Part shown: positions 27,586-36,494 of the stretch, piece after piece
How the letters are laid out: each line of letters opens with the position of its first letter
Numbering within the stretch: the first letter of the stretch is position 1
Assembly (NCBI RefSeq): GCF_004054105.1
Contig: NZ_SBLC01000011.1
Location: 1 to 64,000 of the forward strand
DNA from: Falsigemmobacter intermedius
Lineage (GTDB): Bacteria; Pseudomonadota; Alphaproteobacteria; Rhodobacterales; Rhodobacteraceae
Direction of reading: 5' to 3'
DNA length: 64,000 nt
Position numbers and translations under genes: made by a program
Notes under the pieces: generated by a model
Databases searched by the model: none
What the model saw: only the letters and a program-made list of their open reading frames with translations
Told to the model about the DNA's origin: nothing

Positions 27586-29124
27586 GTGCGCGCACCCGTT
27601 GGTCCGAAAATCCGCCGTCGCCGCAAGGAGATGGGTCTGTCGCAGGCCGGTCTGGCGGCTGCGGCAGGTATCTCGGCGAGCTACCTTAATCTGATTGAGG
27701 CCGATCGGCGGGAAGTGGGGGGCGCGCTTCTCAACCGGATCGCGGCGGGTCTGGGGCTGCTGCCCGAAGACCTTTCGGGCGCGCGTGAGCAGAAACTGGT
27801 GCAGCGCCTTGAAGAGGTGATGGGGGATCCGCTGCTGGCCGGGCTCAGCCCGCCGGCCGGGGATCTGCGCGATCTGGTGGCACGCTATCCCGAACTCGCT
27901 CAGGCGCTGCTGCGGCTGCACCGCGCCCAGGCGGAGGCCGGGGCAGAGCTGGATTATCTTTCAGACCGCTTTTCCTCAGACCCGGTTCTCGCGGCGATGC
28001 TGCATGAGGCGCTGAACCGCATGACCGGGCTGCGGTCGGGGGCGGAAATTCTGGCCGAGGTCCCGGATCTGAGCGAGGCCGAGCGGGCACGCTTTTCCGG
28101 TTCCATCATGCAGGAGGCTCGGGGGCTCAGCCAGACCATGCGCGGCCTTGCGGGCTATTTCGAGCAGTCCCGCCTGCGCCGCTCAAGCCTGTCCCCCGTC
28201 CGCGAGGTGGAGGATGCCTTTATCGCGGCCAACAACTATTTCCCCGAACTTGAAGCGGCGGCAGAGCAGATCCGGGCTGATCTGGAGGGCCGGACCGATG
28301 AAGCGCATCTCGCAGAGGTCCTGGAGCGGCGTCACGGATTGCGCTGCCGCCGCACCGGCGATGCCGGAGCGCAGCGGGTGCGGCGCGAGGGGGGGACGCT
28401 TTGGCTTCGAAGCTCGGATCCCCAGGCGACGCGGCGATTTCAACTGGCCCGCCAGATCGTCTCTCTCGCCCAGGGTGAGGTGCTGGACCGGATCGGGGCC
28501 GGGCTCGGGACCGGCACGGAAGAGGCCGGTCGTCTCGCGCGTTCGGCGCTCGCCTCTTATGTGGCCGGGGCCATGGTCATGCCCTATGACGCCTATCTCG
28601 ACGCGGCAGAGCGGCACCGCTACGACATCGATCTTCTGTCGCACAGCTTCGGGGCCAGCTTTGAGCAGGCGGCCCACCGCCTTGTCACCCTGCGCCGTCC
28701 GGGCGCTGAAGGGGTGCCCTTCGGCTTTTTGCGGGCTGATCCTTCGGGACGGCTGACCAAGCGCTTTCCGGTGCATGGACTGTCCTGGCCGGGGGGCGGT
28801 CACGGCTGCCCGATCTGGCCGGTTTATCTGGCCCCGGCGGCTCCCGATGTGGTGCGCCAGGTGGCGGAATTTCCCAATGGCCACCGGTATCTGCTGATCG
28901 CCAAGGCGGTGCCGAAGCGGATTGCAAGCTGGCGTGATCCGCCGCTCACCTTCTCAATCATGCTGGCCTGCGATCTGTTGCAGGCGGACCGAACGGTCTA
29001 TGGCAGCGATCTGAAAATCTCAGATGCGACCCCGGCGGTGCCGGTCGGTCCCTCCTGCGCGCTTTGCCCGCGCGCCGCCTGCAGCCACCGTCAGGAAGCC
29101 GCCACACTCAGCGCAGCTTCCTGA
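27586..29124 (+). CDS. XRE-family short-chain fatty acyl regulator (ScfR/RamB-like)
   Basis: Transcription factor of 512 residues. Residues 8-62 are a Cro/C1-type HTH (RRRRKEMGLSQAGLAAAAGISASYLNLIE). A central IrrE/ImmA-like domain (about 190-300, ARQIVSLAQGEVL, SYVAGAMVMPYDAYLDAAE) and a C-terminal domain ending in a Cys cluster (CALCPRAACSH) complete the architecture of the family that controls acetate and propionate metabolism in actinobacteria (RamB) and is named ScfR in alphaproteobacteria. It uses a GTG start. It probably represses or activates the divergent liv operon. Its 3' end overlaps the sensor-kinase gene by 34 nt. Confidence 0.88.
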   Translation: MRAPVGPKIRRRRKEMGLSQAGLAAAAGISASYLNLIEADRREVGGALLNRIAAGLGLLPEDLSGAREQKLVQRLEEVMGDPLLAGLSPPAGDLRDLVARYPELAQALLRLHRAQAEAGAELDYLSDRFSSDPVLAAMLHEALNRMTGLRSGAEILAEVPDLSEAERARFSGSIMQEARGLSQTMRGLAGYFEQSRLRRSSLSPVREVEDAFIAANNYFPELEAAAEQIRADLEGRTDEAHLAEVLERRHGLRCRRTGDAGAQRVRREGGTLWLRSSDPQATRRFQLARQIVSLAQGEVLDRIGAGLGTGTEEAGRLARSALASYVAGAMVMPYDAYLDAAERHRYDIDLLSHSFGASFEQAAHRLVTLRRPGAEGVPFGFLRADPSGRLTKRFPVHGLSWPGGGHGCPIWPVYLAPAAPDVVRQVAEFPNGHRYLLIAKAVPKRIASWRDPPLTFSIMLACDLLQADRTVYGSDLKISDATPAVPVGPSCALCPRAACSHRQEAATLSAAS

Positions 29125-31847
29125 GGCTCTGGCTCAGGCGCGAGCGGAAGGGTGATGCGGAAACAGGCCCCCGAGAGCGGCCCGTCCACCAGATCAATCT
29201 GCCCGCCGAGCTTTTGCAAAATCGTGCTGGAGATGCTCAGCCCCAGGCCAAGGCCAGGCAGAGAGCCGCCCGCCGTCCCCGGAGCCGCGGTCAGGCGCAG
29301 AAACTTCTCAAAGACGGCCTCGCGAAATTCGGGCGCGATGCCGCTGCCATTGTCGGAAATCTCAACCACCCAGGAGTCGCCCTTCGTCTCTGCCGTGACC
29401 AGAACCACCGGGTCCGGGGCGCGGTTATGCGAGATGGCATTGGCGATGATATTGATGAAAACCTGCGCCAGGCGGTCCGGATCACCCGGCACCATGACCT
29501 GCGGGCCTTTTGCGGCCCGGTGGATATGAATGTTGCGCGGCCGCGCCAGGGCTTCGCAGACATCACAGGCCCGCGCAAGCGCCGCGCCACCGTCGATGGG
29601 CCGGTTCAGCCAGTCGCGCTCACCATGCTCAAGCGCGCTCAGATCAAGGATCTCATCCAGAAGCCGGGTCAGGCGCAGGCTTTCCTGGTGGATCAACTCA
29701 ACAAAACGTTCGCGCTGCCCCTCCGGCAGATCAGTTTCCCGCATCAGGATCTCAGAGATTGAGCGGATCGAGGTCATTGGCGTGCGCACCTCATGGCTGA
29801 CCTGGCTGAGAAAGTCATCTTTCTGCCGGTGCAGGGTATGAAGCTTTGCGTTGGCCTCCTGAAGTTTGCGTGCCGTCAGATGCAGCTCTGCAGATTTGCG
29901 CTCCAGCTCATTTGAATGAGAGATGACCTGAAGGGTTTCACCGGCGATCTGGATCGCCTCTTCCAGCGAGAGCCCGTCGCCCTCGACGATTTTGGACAGC
30001 AGAATATGGGCTGAAGCCGCGCCGATCAGACCGGCCATTTCCCGCTCAAGCCGGCTGACGAAGGCCGGGGGGACGGCATCTGCGGCCCGCGCCCCTGCCC
30101 TGGCAATTCCGGCCTGGGAAAACATGGCCTGGGCGCGGCTCCACCCAAGGACCCTTTCGGCGAGAAAGAAGAGATCTTCTGCGGCGACCCTTGCGCGGAC
30201 GACGGCAGTTCCGGTCGCGGGGGCGGCAAAACAATCCGCGAAGGCTTCGGCCTGATCCTGCTCGGTGGCACTTTGGCGGGTGACCAGCGAGACCAGCATC
30301 AAAAGGCCCGTATTGACCAGAAGGCTCCAGAAAATCGCATGCACCAGCGGGTCAACCCCGCTCATACCGAAAAGCGCCTCAGGCCGCAGAAGCCCGATCC
30401 CCCATGGCCCCTGCGCCACCCAATCCGCGATCCTCGGATGCGATCCCGCAAAGCTCGGCATAAACAGCGTCCAGGCCCAGAGCGCAAATCCCGCGGCCAT
30501 CCCCCAAAGCGCCCCGGCCATGGTGGCGCGGCGCCAGTAAAGCGCCGCGAGCAGCGCAGGCAGGAACTGCACCACCCCCGCAAATGAGATCAGCCCGATG
30601 GTCGCAAGCGCCCCGCTTTCGCCGGTCAGCCAGAAATAGATGAAGCCCGAAAAGAGGATCAGTGCGATCGAGACCCGCCGGCTCATCAGCAAAAGCCGCG
30701 CAAAGCCCCGTGTTCCTGCCTCGCTGAGATCATCGGTCAGCCGCAGCGCCAGGGGCAGCACGATGTGGTTTGAGACCATGATCGACAGCGCAATCGACGC
30801 CACGATGATCATGGAAGTGGCCGACGAAAAGCCGCCGATAAAGGCCAGAAGGGCCAGCCCGTCCTGTCCCGCGGCCAGCGGAAGGGTCAGCACGAACATA
30901 TCCGGGTTCGCCCCCGCAGGCAGGGTCGCCAGCCCCTGATAGGCAATCGGCAGCGTGAAGAGGCTGATGATCAGCATATAAAGCGGAAAGGCCCAGGCGG
31001 CGGTGCGCAGATGGTCCTCGTGGCTGTTTTCAACCACCGTGATCTGAAACTGACGCGGCAGGCAGATCACGGCAGCGGCGGACAAAAAGAGCACCGTGAT
31101 CCAGCGGTTCCCGAAGGGCGCGGTCTCATGCACCTCATAGCCCGCCGCCGTGGCGCGGGCAAAGATGTCAGAGGGGCCCTCGCTTACGCCGCTTATCACC
31201 CAAAGACCCACCGCCACCAGGGCCAGAAGTTTGATGACAGCCTCAAAGGCGATGGCGGCGACCACGCCGGGATGCTGCTCGCGGGCGTCGACATTGCGGG
31301 TGCCGAAAAGGATGGTGAAGACCGCCATCCCCGCCGCGACGATCAGCGCAAGGGTGGCATCATCAAGCGCTGAGAGCCGCGTCGGCCCCGCCGTCTGCTG
31401 GGTAATCACCTGAAGCGAGGCGGTGATCGCTTTGAGTTGCAGCGCGATATAGGGCGTGATCGTGACCGTGGCCATCACCGTAACCAGAACTGCGATGCGG
31501 CTCGATTTGCCATAGCGCGACGACAGAAAATCCGCGATTGAGGTGATCCTCTGACCATGGCCGATGCGCAGAAGCTTGCGCAGCACGAACCACCAGCCCA
31601 CGAAGACCAGCGTTGGCCCCATATAAATCGCCATAAATTCCAGACCATTGCGGGCCGCAGTTCCCACCGCGCCGTAAAAGGTCCAGCTGGTGCAATAGAC
31701 CGAGATCGACAGCGTATAAACGAGGGGTGAACGCAGGAAGGCACCCCGCCCCTGACGCGCCCAGACGTCAGACCCCCAGGCCAGCAGAAACAAAAGCCCC
31801 ACATAGCTGACGGAGGCCAGGACGACGAAATCGGCCGAAAGCATCAT
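29091..31847 (-). CDS. sodium/solute symporter-linked sensor histidine kinase (CrbS-like)
   Basis: Membrane protein of 918 residues. About 1-520 form a 13-helix SSS symporter-like domain (YCTSWTFYGAVGTAARNGLEF, GGFSSATSMIIVASIALSIMVSN). A connecting STAC-like/PAS region and a coiled coil (ELERKSAELHLTARKLQEANAKL) follow. The kinase has the H-box FLSQVSHEVRTPMTSIRS, N-box VFINIIANAISHN, G1 DNGSGI and G2 GLGLGLSIS. This architecture is that of CrbS/MxtR, which control acetyl-CoA synthetase in response to acetate. The gene order is response regulator, small membrane protein, kinase. Here the cognate regulator lacks a DNA-binding domain, unlike CrbR. Confidence 0.9.
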   Translation of the reverse strand: MMLSADFVVLASVSYVGLLFLLAWGSDVWARQGRGAFLRSPLVYTLSISVYCTSWTFYGAVGTAARNGLEFMAIYMGPTLVFVGWWFVLRKLLRIGHGQRITSIADFLSSRYGKSSRIAVLVTVMATVTITPYIALQLKAITASLQVITQQTAGPTRLSALDDATLALIVAAGMAVFTILFGTRNVDAREQHPGVVAAIAFEAVIKLLALVAVGLWVISGVSEGPSDIFARATAAGYEVHETAPFGNRWITVLFLSAAAVICLPRQFQITVVENSHEDHLRTAAWAFPLYMLIISLFTLPIAYQGLATLPAGANPDMFVLTLPLAAGQDGLALLAFIGGFSSATSMIIVASIALSIMVSNHIVLPLALRLTDDLSEAGTRGFARLLLMSRRVSIALILFSGFIYFWLTGESGALATIGLISFAGVVQFLPALLAALYWRRATMAGALWGMAAGFALWAWTLFMPSFAGSHPRIADWVAQGPWGIGLLRPEALFGMSGVDPLVHAIFWSLLVNTGLLMLVSLVTRQSATEQDQAEAFADCFAAPATGTAVVRARVAAEDLFFLAERVLGWSRAQAMFSQAGIARAGARAADAVPPAFVSRLEREMAGLIGAASAHILLSKIVEGDGLSLEEAIQIAGETLQVISHSNELERKSAELHLTARKLQEANAKLHTLHRQKDDFLSQVSHEVRTPMTSIRSISEILMRETDLPEGQRERFVELIHQESLRLTRLLDEILDLSALEHGERDWLNRPIDGGAALARACDVCEALARPRNIHIHRAAKGPQVMVPGDPDRLAQVFINIIANAISHNRAPDPVVLVTAETKGDSWVVEISDNGSGIAPEFREAVFEKFLRLTAAPGTAGGSLPGLGLGLSISSTILQKLGGQIDLVDGPLSGACFRITLPLAPEPEPQEAALSVAAS

Positions 31848-32137
31848 TCCCGATCACGCTCCGCCTCTCGCGGGGCATCCCGTCCGGGCCGCACGCGATG
31901 CGAAAAGACCGCCGCTCCGACGATTAAAAGCGCCCAGACGGTGAAGAGATAGATCACTTCCAGCGGGATCTCCCACAAAAGGACCCGCCGCGTAAAAAGG
32001 TTCATGAGCGGCGGCAGCAGCATCAGCAGCCCAAGGCCTGGCAGCACCAGCGCCAGATCGCGCCGGCGCGCCTCCTCCCGCTGCTCTGTGCGCCGCGACA
32101 CGGGGTCAGTGCCCGCCCGCCGCCGCAGTGCCTTCAA
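31844..32137 (-). CDS. small two-TM membrane protein between regulator and kinase genes
   Basis: A protein of up to 97 residues with a basic, charged N-terminus (RRRAGTDPVSRRTEQREEARRRD), two hydrophobic helices (LALVLPGLGLLMLLPPLMNLF and VIYLFTVWALLIVGAAVF, roughly 28-48 and 61-79) and a charged tail. It overlaps the kinase gene by 4 nt and the response-regulator gene by 32 nt if the ATG at 32137 is used. A GTG at 32101 would remove the latter overlap and is equally plausible. I recognise no named family. The coupling suggests it works with the symporter-kinase. Confidence 0.7.
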   Translation of the reverse strand: MKALRRRAGTDPVSRRTEQREEARRRDLALVLPGLGLLMLLPPLMNLFTRRVLLWEIPLEVIYLFTVWALLIVGAAVFSHRVRPGRDAPREAERDRE

Positions 32138-32492
32138 GCAGGCGCTGCACCTCGCGGATCAGTTCATCATTGGCGAAGGGCTTGGAGATAAAGCCATCCG
32201 CCCCCAGATCCAGCGCCAGTTGCCGGTCCGCCTTTTGCCCCCGTGCGGTCAGGATCAGCACGGGAAGCCCTGCGTAATCGCTGTCGCCCCGAAGGGCGCG
32301 CAGCACATCCAGCCCGCTGCGCCCCGGCAGCATAATGTCAAGAATGACCAGCCCTGCGCGTTTGCGGCGCAAAGCGGGCAAAACGGCATCGCCGTCCGCC
32401 ACCGTCTCACACCGCCATCCCGCCCGGCCCAGAAGAAAGCGCAGCGTCTCGGAAATGGCAGGTTCGTCTTCTGCAATCAAAACGTCGAACAT
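32106..32492 (-). CDS. single-domain response regulator (CheY-like REC)
   Basis: A 128-residue receiver domain without an output domain. The acidic pair is in VLIAEDEPAI, the phospho-acceptor Asp in LVILDIMLPGRSG, the Thr switch in VLILTARGQ and the conserved Lys in GFISKPFANDEL. ATG 32492 follows GGGGGAG; the longer frame starting at 32534 has no good site. It heads the operon with the small membrane protein and the SSS-type kinase. Lacking a DNA-binding domain, it must act by protein contact or as a phosphate relay. Confidence 0.9.
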   Translation of the reverse strand: MFDVLIAEDEPAISETLRFLLGRAGWRCETVADGDAVLPALRRKRAGLVILDIMLPGRSGLDVLRALRGDSDYAGLPVLILTARGQKADRQLALDLGADGFISKPFANDELIREVQRLLEGTAAAGGH

Positions 32493-32633
32493 TCGGGCTG
32501 CTCCCCCACAGTCAAATGCTCTTTCCGTTAACAAGTCTAAGGATCAATGCGCGTCTGGCAAGAAAATTAGCCCGGCATACTCGCGAAGTGCATCAACCCT
32601 CGCTAGAACAGAGGGCAATCGGAGGGATGAGAG

Positions 32634-33401
32634 ATGCAAAAGCGCAAAGTGGGACTGTTCGGAGTGGGCACGATTGGTCGTGCGGTGCTGGCGGAGCTGC
32701 AGAAACACGAGACGGTCGAGGTGGTTTTCGTGGTGAATCGCGATCCCGCAAAGGTCGCGGATCTGGGGCTTGCGCCTGGCATCGCCACGGCAGATCCCGA
32801 AGAGGCGCTGTCGCGCGGGGCGGATCTGGTGATTGAGACATCGGTCGCCCAGGTCGTCGCCGACTACGCGCCGCGCGTTCTGGAAACGGCGGATTTCTGC
32901 GCCTTTTCCGGCACTGCGCTCTCGGATCCGGCGCTTGAGGCGCAGATCCGGGAAGTGACGGCGCGGTCGGGTCGGCGTTTCTATCTGCCCCATGGCGCGG
33001 TTCTGGGCCTTGATGGTCTGTCAGATGCCGGGCCGATCCTCAAAAGCGTGACCATCACCACCCGCAAAAGCGGCAAAAGTCTTGGCCTCGCGCCGGAGAC
33101 CGAGGGGGTTGTGTTCGAAGGCCCGGCCCGTGAGGCCTGCCGGAAATTCCCGCGCAACGTCAATGTGCATGCCGCCGTGGCCATGGCAGGCGTGGGGATG
33201 GACCGCACCCTCAGCCGGATCCTCGCAGTGCCCGGTCAGGGCGTGAATGAGCACCGCATTGAGGTTGAGGGCAAGGGGCTTTCCTGGGTGATTGAAGCCT
33301 CATCCCCCTCGCTCGGCGGGGTTACCGGGGCCTATACGCCGCGCTCTGCCGCAGGCTCAATCGCGCGGATCCTTGGCGGCGGCGGCCTTCAGATCGTCTG
33401 A
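32634..33401 (+). CDS. L-aspartate dehydrogenase-like protein
   Basis: NAD(P)-dependent enzyme of 255 residues that oxidatively deaminates L-aspartate to oxaloacetate or iminoaspartate. The Rossmann motif GVGTIG is at 10-15, LPHGAVLGLDGL follows near 121, and FPRNVNVHAAVAMAGVGMDRT carries the catalytic His near 181. This is the typical NadX/DUF108 pattern. A strong GGAGGGATGAGAG site precedes the ATG. No nadA/nadC is adjacent, so a catabolic or amino-acid-recycling role is as likely as NAD synthesis. It converges with the thiamine transporter operon, 6 nt apart. Confidence 0.88.
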   Translation: MQKRKVGLFGVGTIGRAVLAELQKHETVEVVFVVNRDPAKVADLGLAPGIATADPEEALSRGADLVIETSVAQVVADYAPRVLETADFCAFSGTALSDPALEAQIREVTARSGRRFYLPHGAVLGLDGLSDAGPILKSVTITTRKSGKSLGLAPETEGVVFEGPAREACRKFPRNVNVHAAVAMAGVGMDRTLSRILAVPGQGVNEHRIEVEGKGLSWVIEASSPSLGGVTGAYTPRSAAGSIARILGGGGLQIV

Positions 33402-33407
33402 CCCCGC

Positions 33408-34385
33408 TCAGTCACGCCAGGACTGATCGTACCAGCCCGAGAGGTCTCCGGGCCAGACCAGAGCCTGCCCGCTCTGGTCTTTCAACACGCCGCTGTCGTA
33501 GAGAAATCTGGCCATCCCTTCGAAACGATCGGCACGGATAAGGCCGATCCCACCGCTCTCATCGCGCAGCCAGCCGCCATCGATGATGGCCTGCATTGAG
33601 GCGTGAACAAGCTCGGGGCGCGCGAAATCGCCTGCTTTCAACAGCAGATCCGCGGCCTCTTCCGGGTGATCGGCCGCCCAGTCATAGCCCGCTTTCGTTG
33701 CCTCCATAAAGGCTTTCACAATCTCCGGCCGCTCGCGCAGAACGCCCGCGCGGGTCGCGATATAGCCGTTGTGCTGGTCGGGCACACCATAGTCCTGATA
33801 GCGAAAACTGCCCTGGCGGCGGCCCAGCAGCCTGCCGTTGACCCCTTCCCAGGTCGCAACTTCCAACGTGAAATCCACAGCCCCTGAGGCAAGCGCCTCA
33901 TAGGCACCGGTCCCGAGCGTGACAGTCTCCCACTCAGGCTGGCCGCCGTCATGGCGGATCATCGTGCCGATCAGCGCCGCCTCCCAGGCGCTGCCGAACC
34001 CGGCATAGGTCCGGCCCGACAGATCTGCGGGCCGCTTAATCTCAGTATTATCAAGATTGTAGACCAGCCGCCCGGTTTCATGCTGCATGGTGGCCCAGAG
34101 AGCTGTGAGATCCGCGCCTCCCGCCTTCGCGCTCAGGAAGGCCAGGGCGGACAGATAACCGAAATCGGCGGCCCCGGCGGCAACCAGAGCGGCGGAACTG
34201 GTGTCGGAAAAGGGCAGCACTTCGACAGTCAGGCCCGCTTCCTCGTAAAGACCCCGATCGCGGGCCGCGATAATCCCGACGTGATTGGTGTTCAGCGTCC
34301 AGTCGAGAGCAACGGTGACCGGGGTCTGGGCCGCCAGGCCAAAGGGACAGGCGATGAAAGCGGCAGTCAAAAGGGGGCGGATCAT
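33408..34385 (-). CDS. thiY: thiamine-precursor ABC transporter substrate-binding protein ThiY
   Basis: Periplasmic NMT1/THI5-like receptor of 325 residues. A Sec signal (PLLTAAFIACPFGLAAQ) is followed by VALDWTLNTNHVGIIAARDRGLYEEAGL, which resembles THI5/ThiY proteins binding pyrimidine precursors (HMP or formylaminopyrimidine). It is the last gene in ykoF-thiX-thiZ-thiY, downstream of a TPP riboswitch, which supports a thiamine-related ligand over sulfonates. It overlaps the ATPase gene by 4 nt. Confidence 0.88.
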   Translation of the reverse strand: MIRPLLTAAFIACPFGLAAQTPVTVALDWTLNTNHVGIIAARDRGLYEEAGLTVEVLPFSDTSSAALVAAGAADFGYLSALAFLSAKAGGADLTALWATMQHETGRLVYNLDNTEIKRPADLSGRTYAGFGSAWEAALIGTMIRHDGGQPEWETVTLGTGAYEALASGAVDFTLEVATWEGVNGRLLGRRQGSFRYQDYGVPDQHNGYIATRAGVLRERPEIVKAFMEATKAGYDWAADHPEEAADLLLKAGDFARPELVHASMQAIIDGGWLRDESGGIGLIRADRFEGMARFLYDSGVLKDQSGQALVWPGDLSGWYDQSWRD

Positions 34386-35116
34386 GGCAGGCGCTCCTCC
34401 AGAAGCAGAGATTTCAGATGCTCCCGCAGCGGGGCCATGGCGGCTTCGCTGCGCGCGCTATGGGGCAGATCAACAGGCAGGGTGACGAGGCGGGATCGCA
34501 TCATGACGCAGATCCGATCGGCAAGGGCCGCGGCCTCCTGCAGGTCATGGGTGACCAGCAGAACGCCGCGCGGATGGGCCGCCAGCCGATCGAGCAGCCA
34601 GGACTGCATGCGCAGGCGGGTAACGGCATCCAGGGCAGAAAAGGGTTCATCGAGAAGGACATAGCGGCTGTCCTGCACCATGGTGCGCAAAAAGGCCGCC
34701 CGCTGGCGCATGCCACCCGACAGCGCCTCCGGGAAGGCGCCTTCGGAGCCCTGAAGCCCGAAAGGCGCAAAAAGCGGCAGCACCCGCGCCCTGGCCTCAG
34801 CTGCCGAAAGACCGCCCACCCGCAGGCCAAGGGCCGCATTCTCAGCAATCGTCAGCCAGGGAAACAGCGCGTCGCTTTGCGGCTGATAGGCCAGCGCAGG
34901 CAACGGCGCGGCACAGTCTCTTCCGTCGAGACGCAAAACCCCCCGGGCGCGCAGACCTTTGGGCAAAATCCCCGCAAGCCACTTTAAGACAGAGGTTTTT
35001 CCGCAACCCGAAGGTCCGAGCAGCGCGGTGATCCCCTGGCCCGGGACCTGGAGCGAAAGATCCTGAACAAGGCTGCGCCCCTGGGCGGTGATGGTCAGAT
35101 CCCGAATTTCAAGCAT
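34382..35116 (-). CDS. thiZ: thiamine-precursor ABC transporter ATPase ThiZ
   Basis: ABC ATPase of 244 residues in the nitrate/sulfonate/taurine-type family. Walker A is GPSGCGKT (34-41), the signature is LSGGMRQRAAF, and Walker B is YVLLDEPFSALDAVTR. It overlaps the permease gene by 8 nt and the receptor gene by 4 nt. TPP-riboswitch control of the operon assigns the substrate class. Confidence 0.9.
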   Translation of the reverse strand: MLEIRDLTITAQGRSLVQDLSLQVPGQGITALLGPSGCGKTSVLKWLAGILPKGLRARGVLRLDGRDCAAPLPALAYQPQSDALFPWLTIAENAALGLRVGGLSAAEARARVLPLFAPFGLQGSEGAFPEALSGGMRQRAAFLRTMVQDSRYVLLDEPFSALDAVTRLRMQSWLLDRLAAHPRGVLLVTHDLQEAAALADRICVMMRSRLVTLPVDLPHSARSEAAMAPLREHLKSLLLEERLP

Positions 35117-35861
35117 GACCGCGCCCCCCCCGACCAGGGCGGGTCAAAACCTCAATCCCCCTGAGCACCGCCAGCAGGGTCAGGGTCAGCAGAGCGGAGA
35201 CCACCACACCGGCCAGAACCAGATCCGCACGAAAGCTGTTCTTGGCCGACAAAATCCAGATGCCGATGCCCTGGCGCGCCCCGGCATATTCGGCGAAAAT
35301 CGTCGCCACAATAGCATAGGTGGCGGAGATGCGCAGACCGGCGAAGAAGGCCGGCCGTGCCGAGGGCCAGGTGGCGCGACGAAAGATCTCAAAACCGCCC
35401 GCCCCCATGCTTTGCAAAAGTTCCGTGAAGGCTGCCGGGGTCTGGCGATAGCCCGACAGCAGGCTCAGCAGCACCGGGAGAAAGGTCACCAGAATGACCA
35501 GCAGGATTTTCGGCAAAAGCCCGAAGCCAAACCAGAGGATCATCAGCGGCGCCAGTGCCACAAGCGGGATCGTCTGGCTGGCCACAAAGACCGGCAGAAC
35601 CGCACGCTCTGCCCGGGGGCAGGCATGCAGGAGCATTGAGGTGAGGACGGCAAAGCTCACCGAGAGGGCAAACCCGGGCAGGGCCACAAGAACAGTGGCA
35701 AGGGCGTGTACGCCAATGGCGTCGCGGTGGATGTAAAGCGCATGCAGCACTGCCAGAGGTCCTGGCAGAACAAGCTCTGACACTCCGCTCAGGCGGCAAT
35801 AGCCCTCCCAAACTGCGAACAGCAGCAAAAACAGCGCCAGCGGCGACAGCATCCGGGACAT
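35109..35861 (-). CDS. thiX: thiamine-precursor ABC transporter permease ThiX
   Basis: Permease of 250 residues with about six TM helices of the BPD_transp_1 type. The EAA-like loop reads MGAGGFEIFRRATWPSARPAFFAGLRISATYA, in parts. It starts 18 nt after ykoF and overlaps thiZ by 8 nt. The SRMLSPLALFLLLFAVWEGYCRLSG opening is typical for ThiX/TauC relatives. Confidence 0.9.
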   Translation of the reverse strand: MSRMLSPLALFLLLFAVWEGYCRLSGVSELVLPGPLAVLHALYIHRDAIGVHALATVLVALPGFALSVSFAVLTSMLLHACPRAERAVLPVFVASQTIPLVALAPLMILWFGFGLLPKILLVILVTFLPVLLSLLSGYRQTPAAFTELLQSMGAGGFEIFRRATWPSARPAFFAGLRISATYAIVATIFAEYAGARQGIGIWILSAKNSFRADLVLAGVVVSALLTLTLLAVLRGIEVLTRPGRGGRGHA

Positions 35862-35879
35862 AGCAAACCCTTCCTCGCG

Positions 35880-36491
35880 TCAGCGCGCAGAGGGGCTGTT
35901 TGCCGAAGCGGTCAGATCGATGGTCACATGGCCCTGCGCCGGTCCGAAGCGCAAAAAGGCCTGGCGGAGCGTTTCAAACACCGGCCCCGCATCGCCGCGC
36001 AGACGGGTGCAGAAATTCTTTGACCGCAGGAAGGTGCCGCTGTCTCTCAGAAAGGCGATGCAGCCATAGATCTCATCCATATGCCCGCCGCTGCCCATGA
36101 CATAGAGCGAGAACTGCACGTCAATCTCAACACCGCTGAGCGGGGCGGCGGTAACCGCCTCGAGCGCGAGCCTCTGGCGCTCTGCCAGCGACTGACTTTG
36201 CGCCACCGCAAGGATATCACAGCGACAGGAAGGATCATCCGGCTCCCCCGGACAGCCGCGCGACAGGGTGACATGCATGGCAACATGATCCGGCCCCTTT
36301 GCCACCCTGGCAAAAAGATCCCGGATCGCGTCAAACAGCGGGCCCGGGGCGCCGACCATCAGGGTGGAGATATCGTCGGTCTCAATCCGCAGATCATTGC
36401 GGTAGGGATCAAGAGCCGACAGACCGGACAGGATAACCCCGACGAAATCGGTGGTCATCGGATAAAGCGACACCTGCGCGCCAATGAACAT
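35880..36491 (-). CDS. ykoF: YkoF-family thiamine/HMP-binding protein
   Basis: A soluble protein of 203 residues with two related ferredoxin-like halves: GAQVSLYPMTTDFVGVILSGLSAL in the first and GVEIDVQFSLYVMGSGGHMDEIYGCIAFL in the second, the tandem layout known for YkoF. The family binds thiamine or its hydroxymethylpyrimidine moiety. A central Cys-containing segment (CPGEPDDPSCRC) is unusual. As the first gene after the TPP riboswitch its ribosome site (GAGGGA) lies in the riboswitch's 3' strand. It accompanies the ABC transporter as in the ykoFEDC operon of Bacillus. Confidence 0.88.
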   Translation of the reverse strand: MFIGAQVSLYPMTTDFVGVILSGLSALDPYRNDLRIETDDISTLMVGAPGPLFDAIRDLFARVAKGPDHVAMHVTLSRGCPGEPDDPSCRCDILAVAQSQSLAERQRLALEAVTAAPLSGVEIDVQFSLYVMGSGGHMDEIYGCIAFLRDSGTFLRSKNFCTRLRGDAGPVFETLRQAFLRFGPAQGHVTIDLTASANSPSAR

Positions 36492-36494
36492 AAG

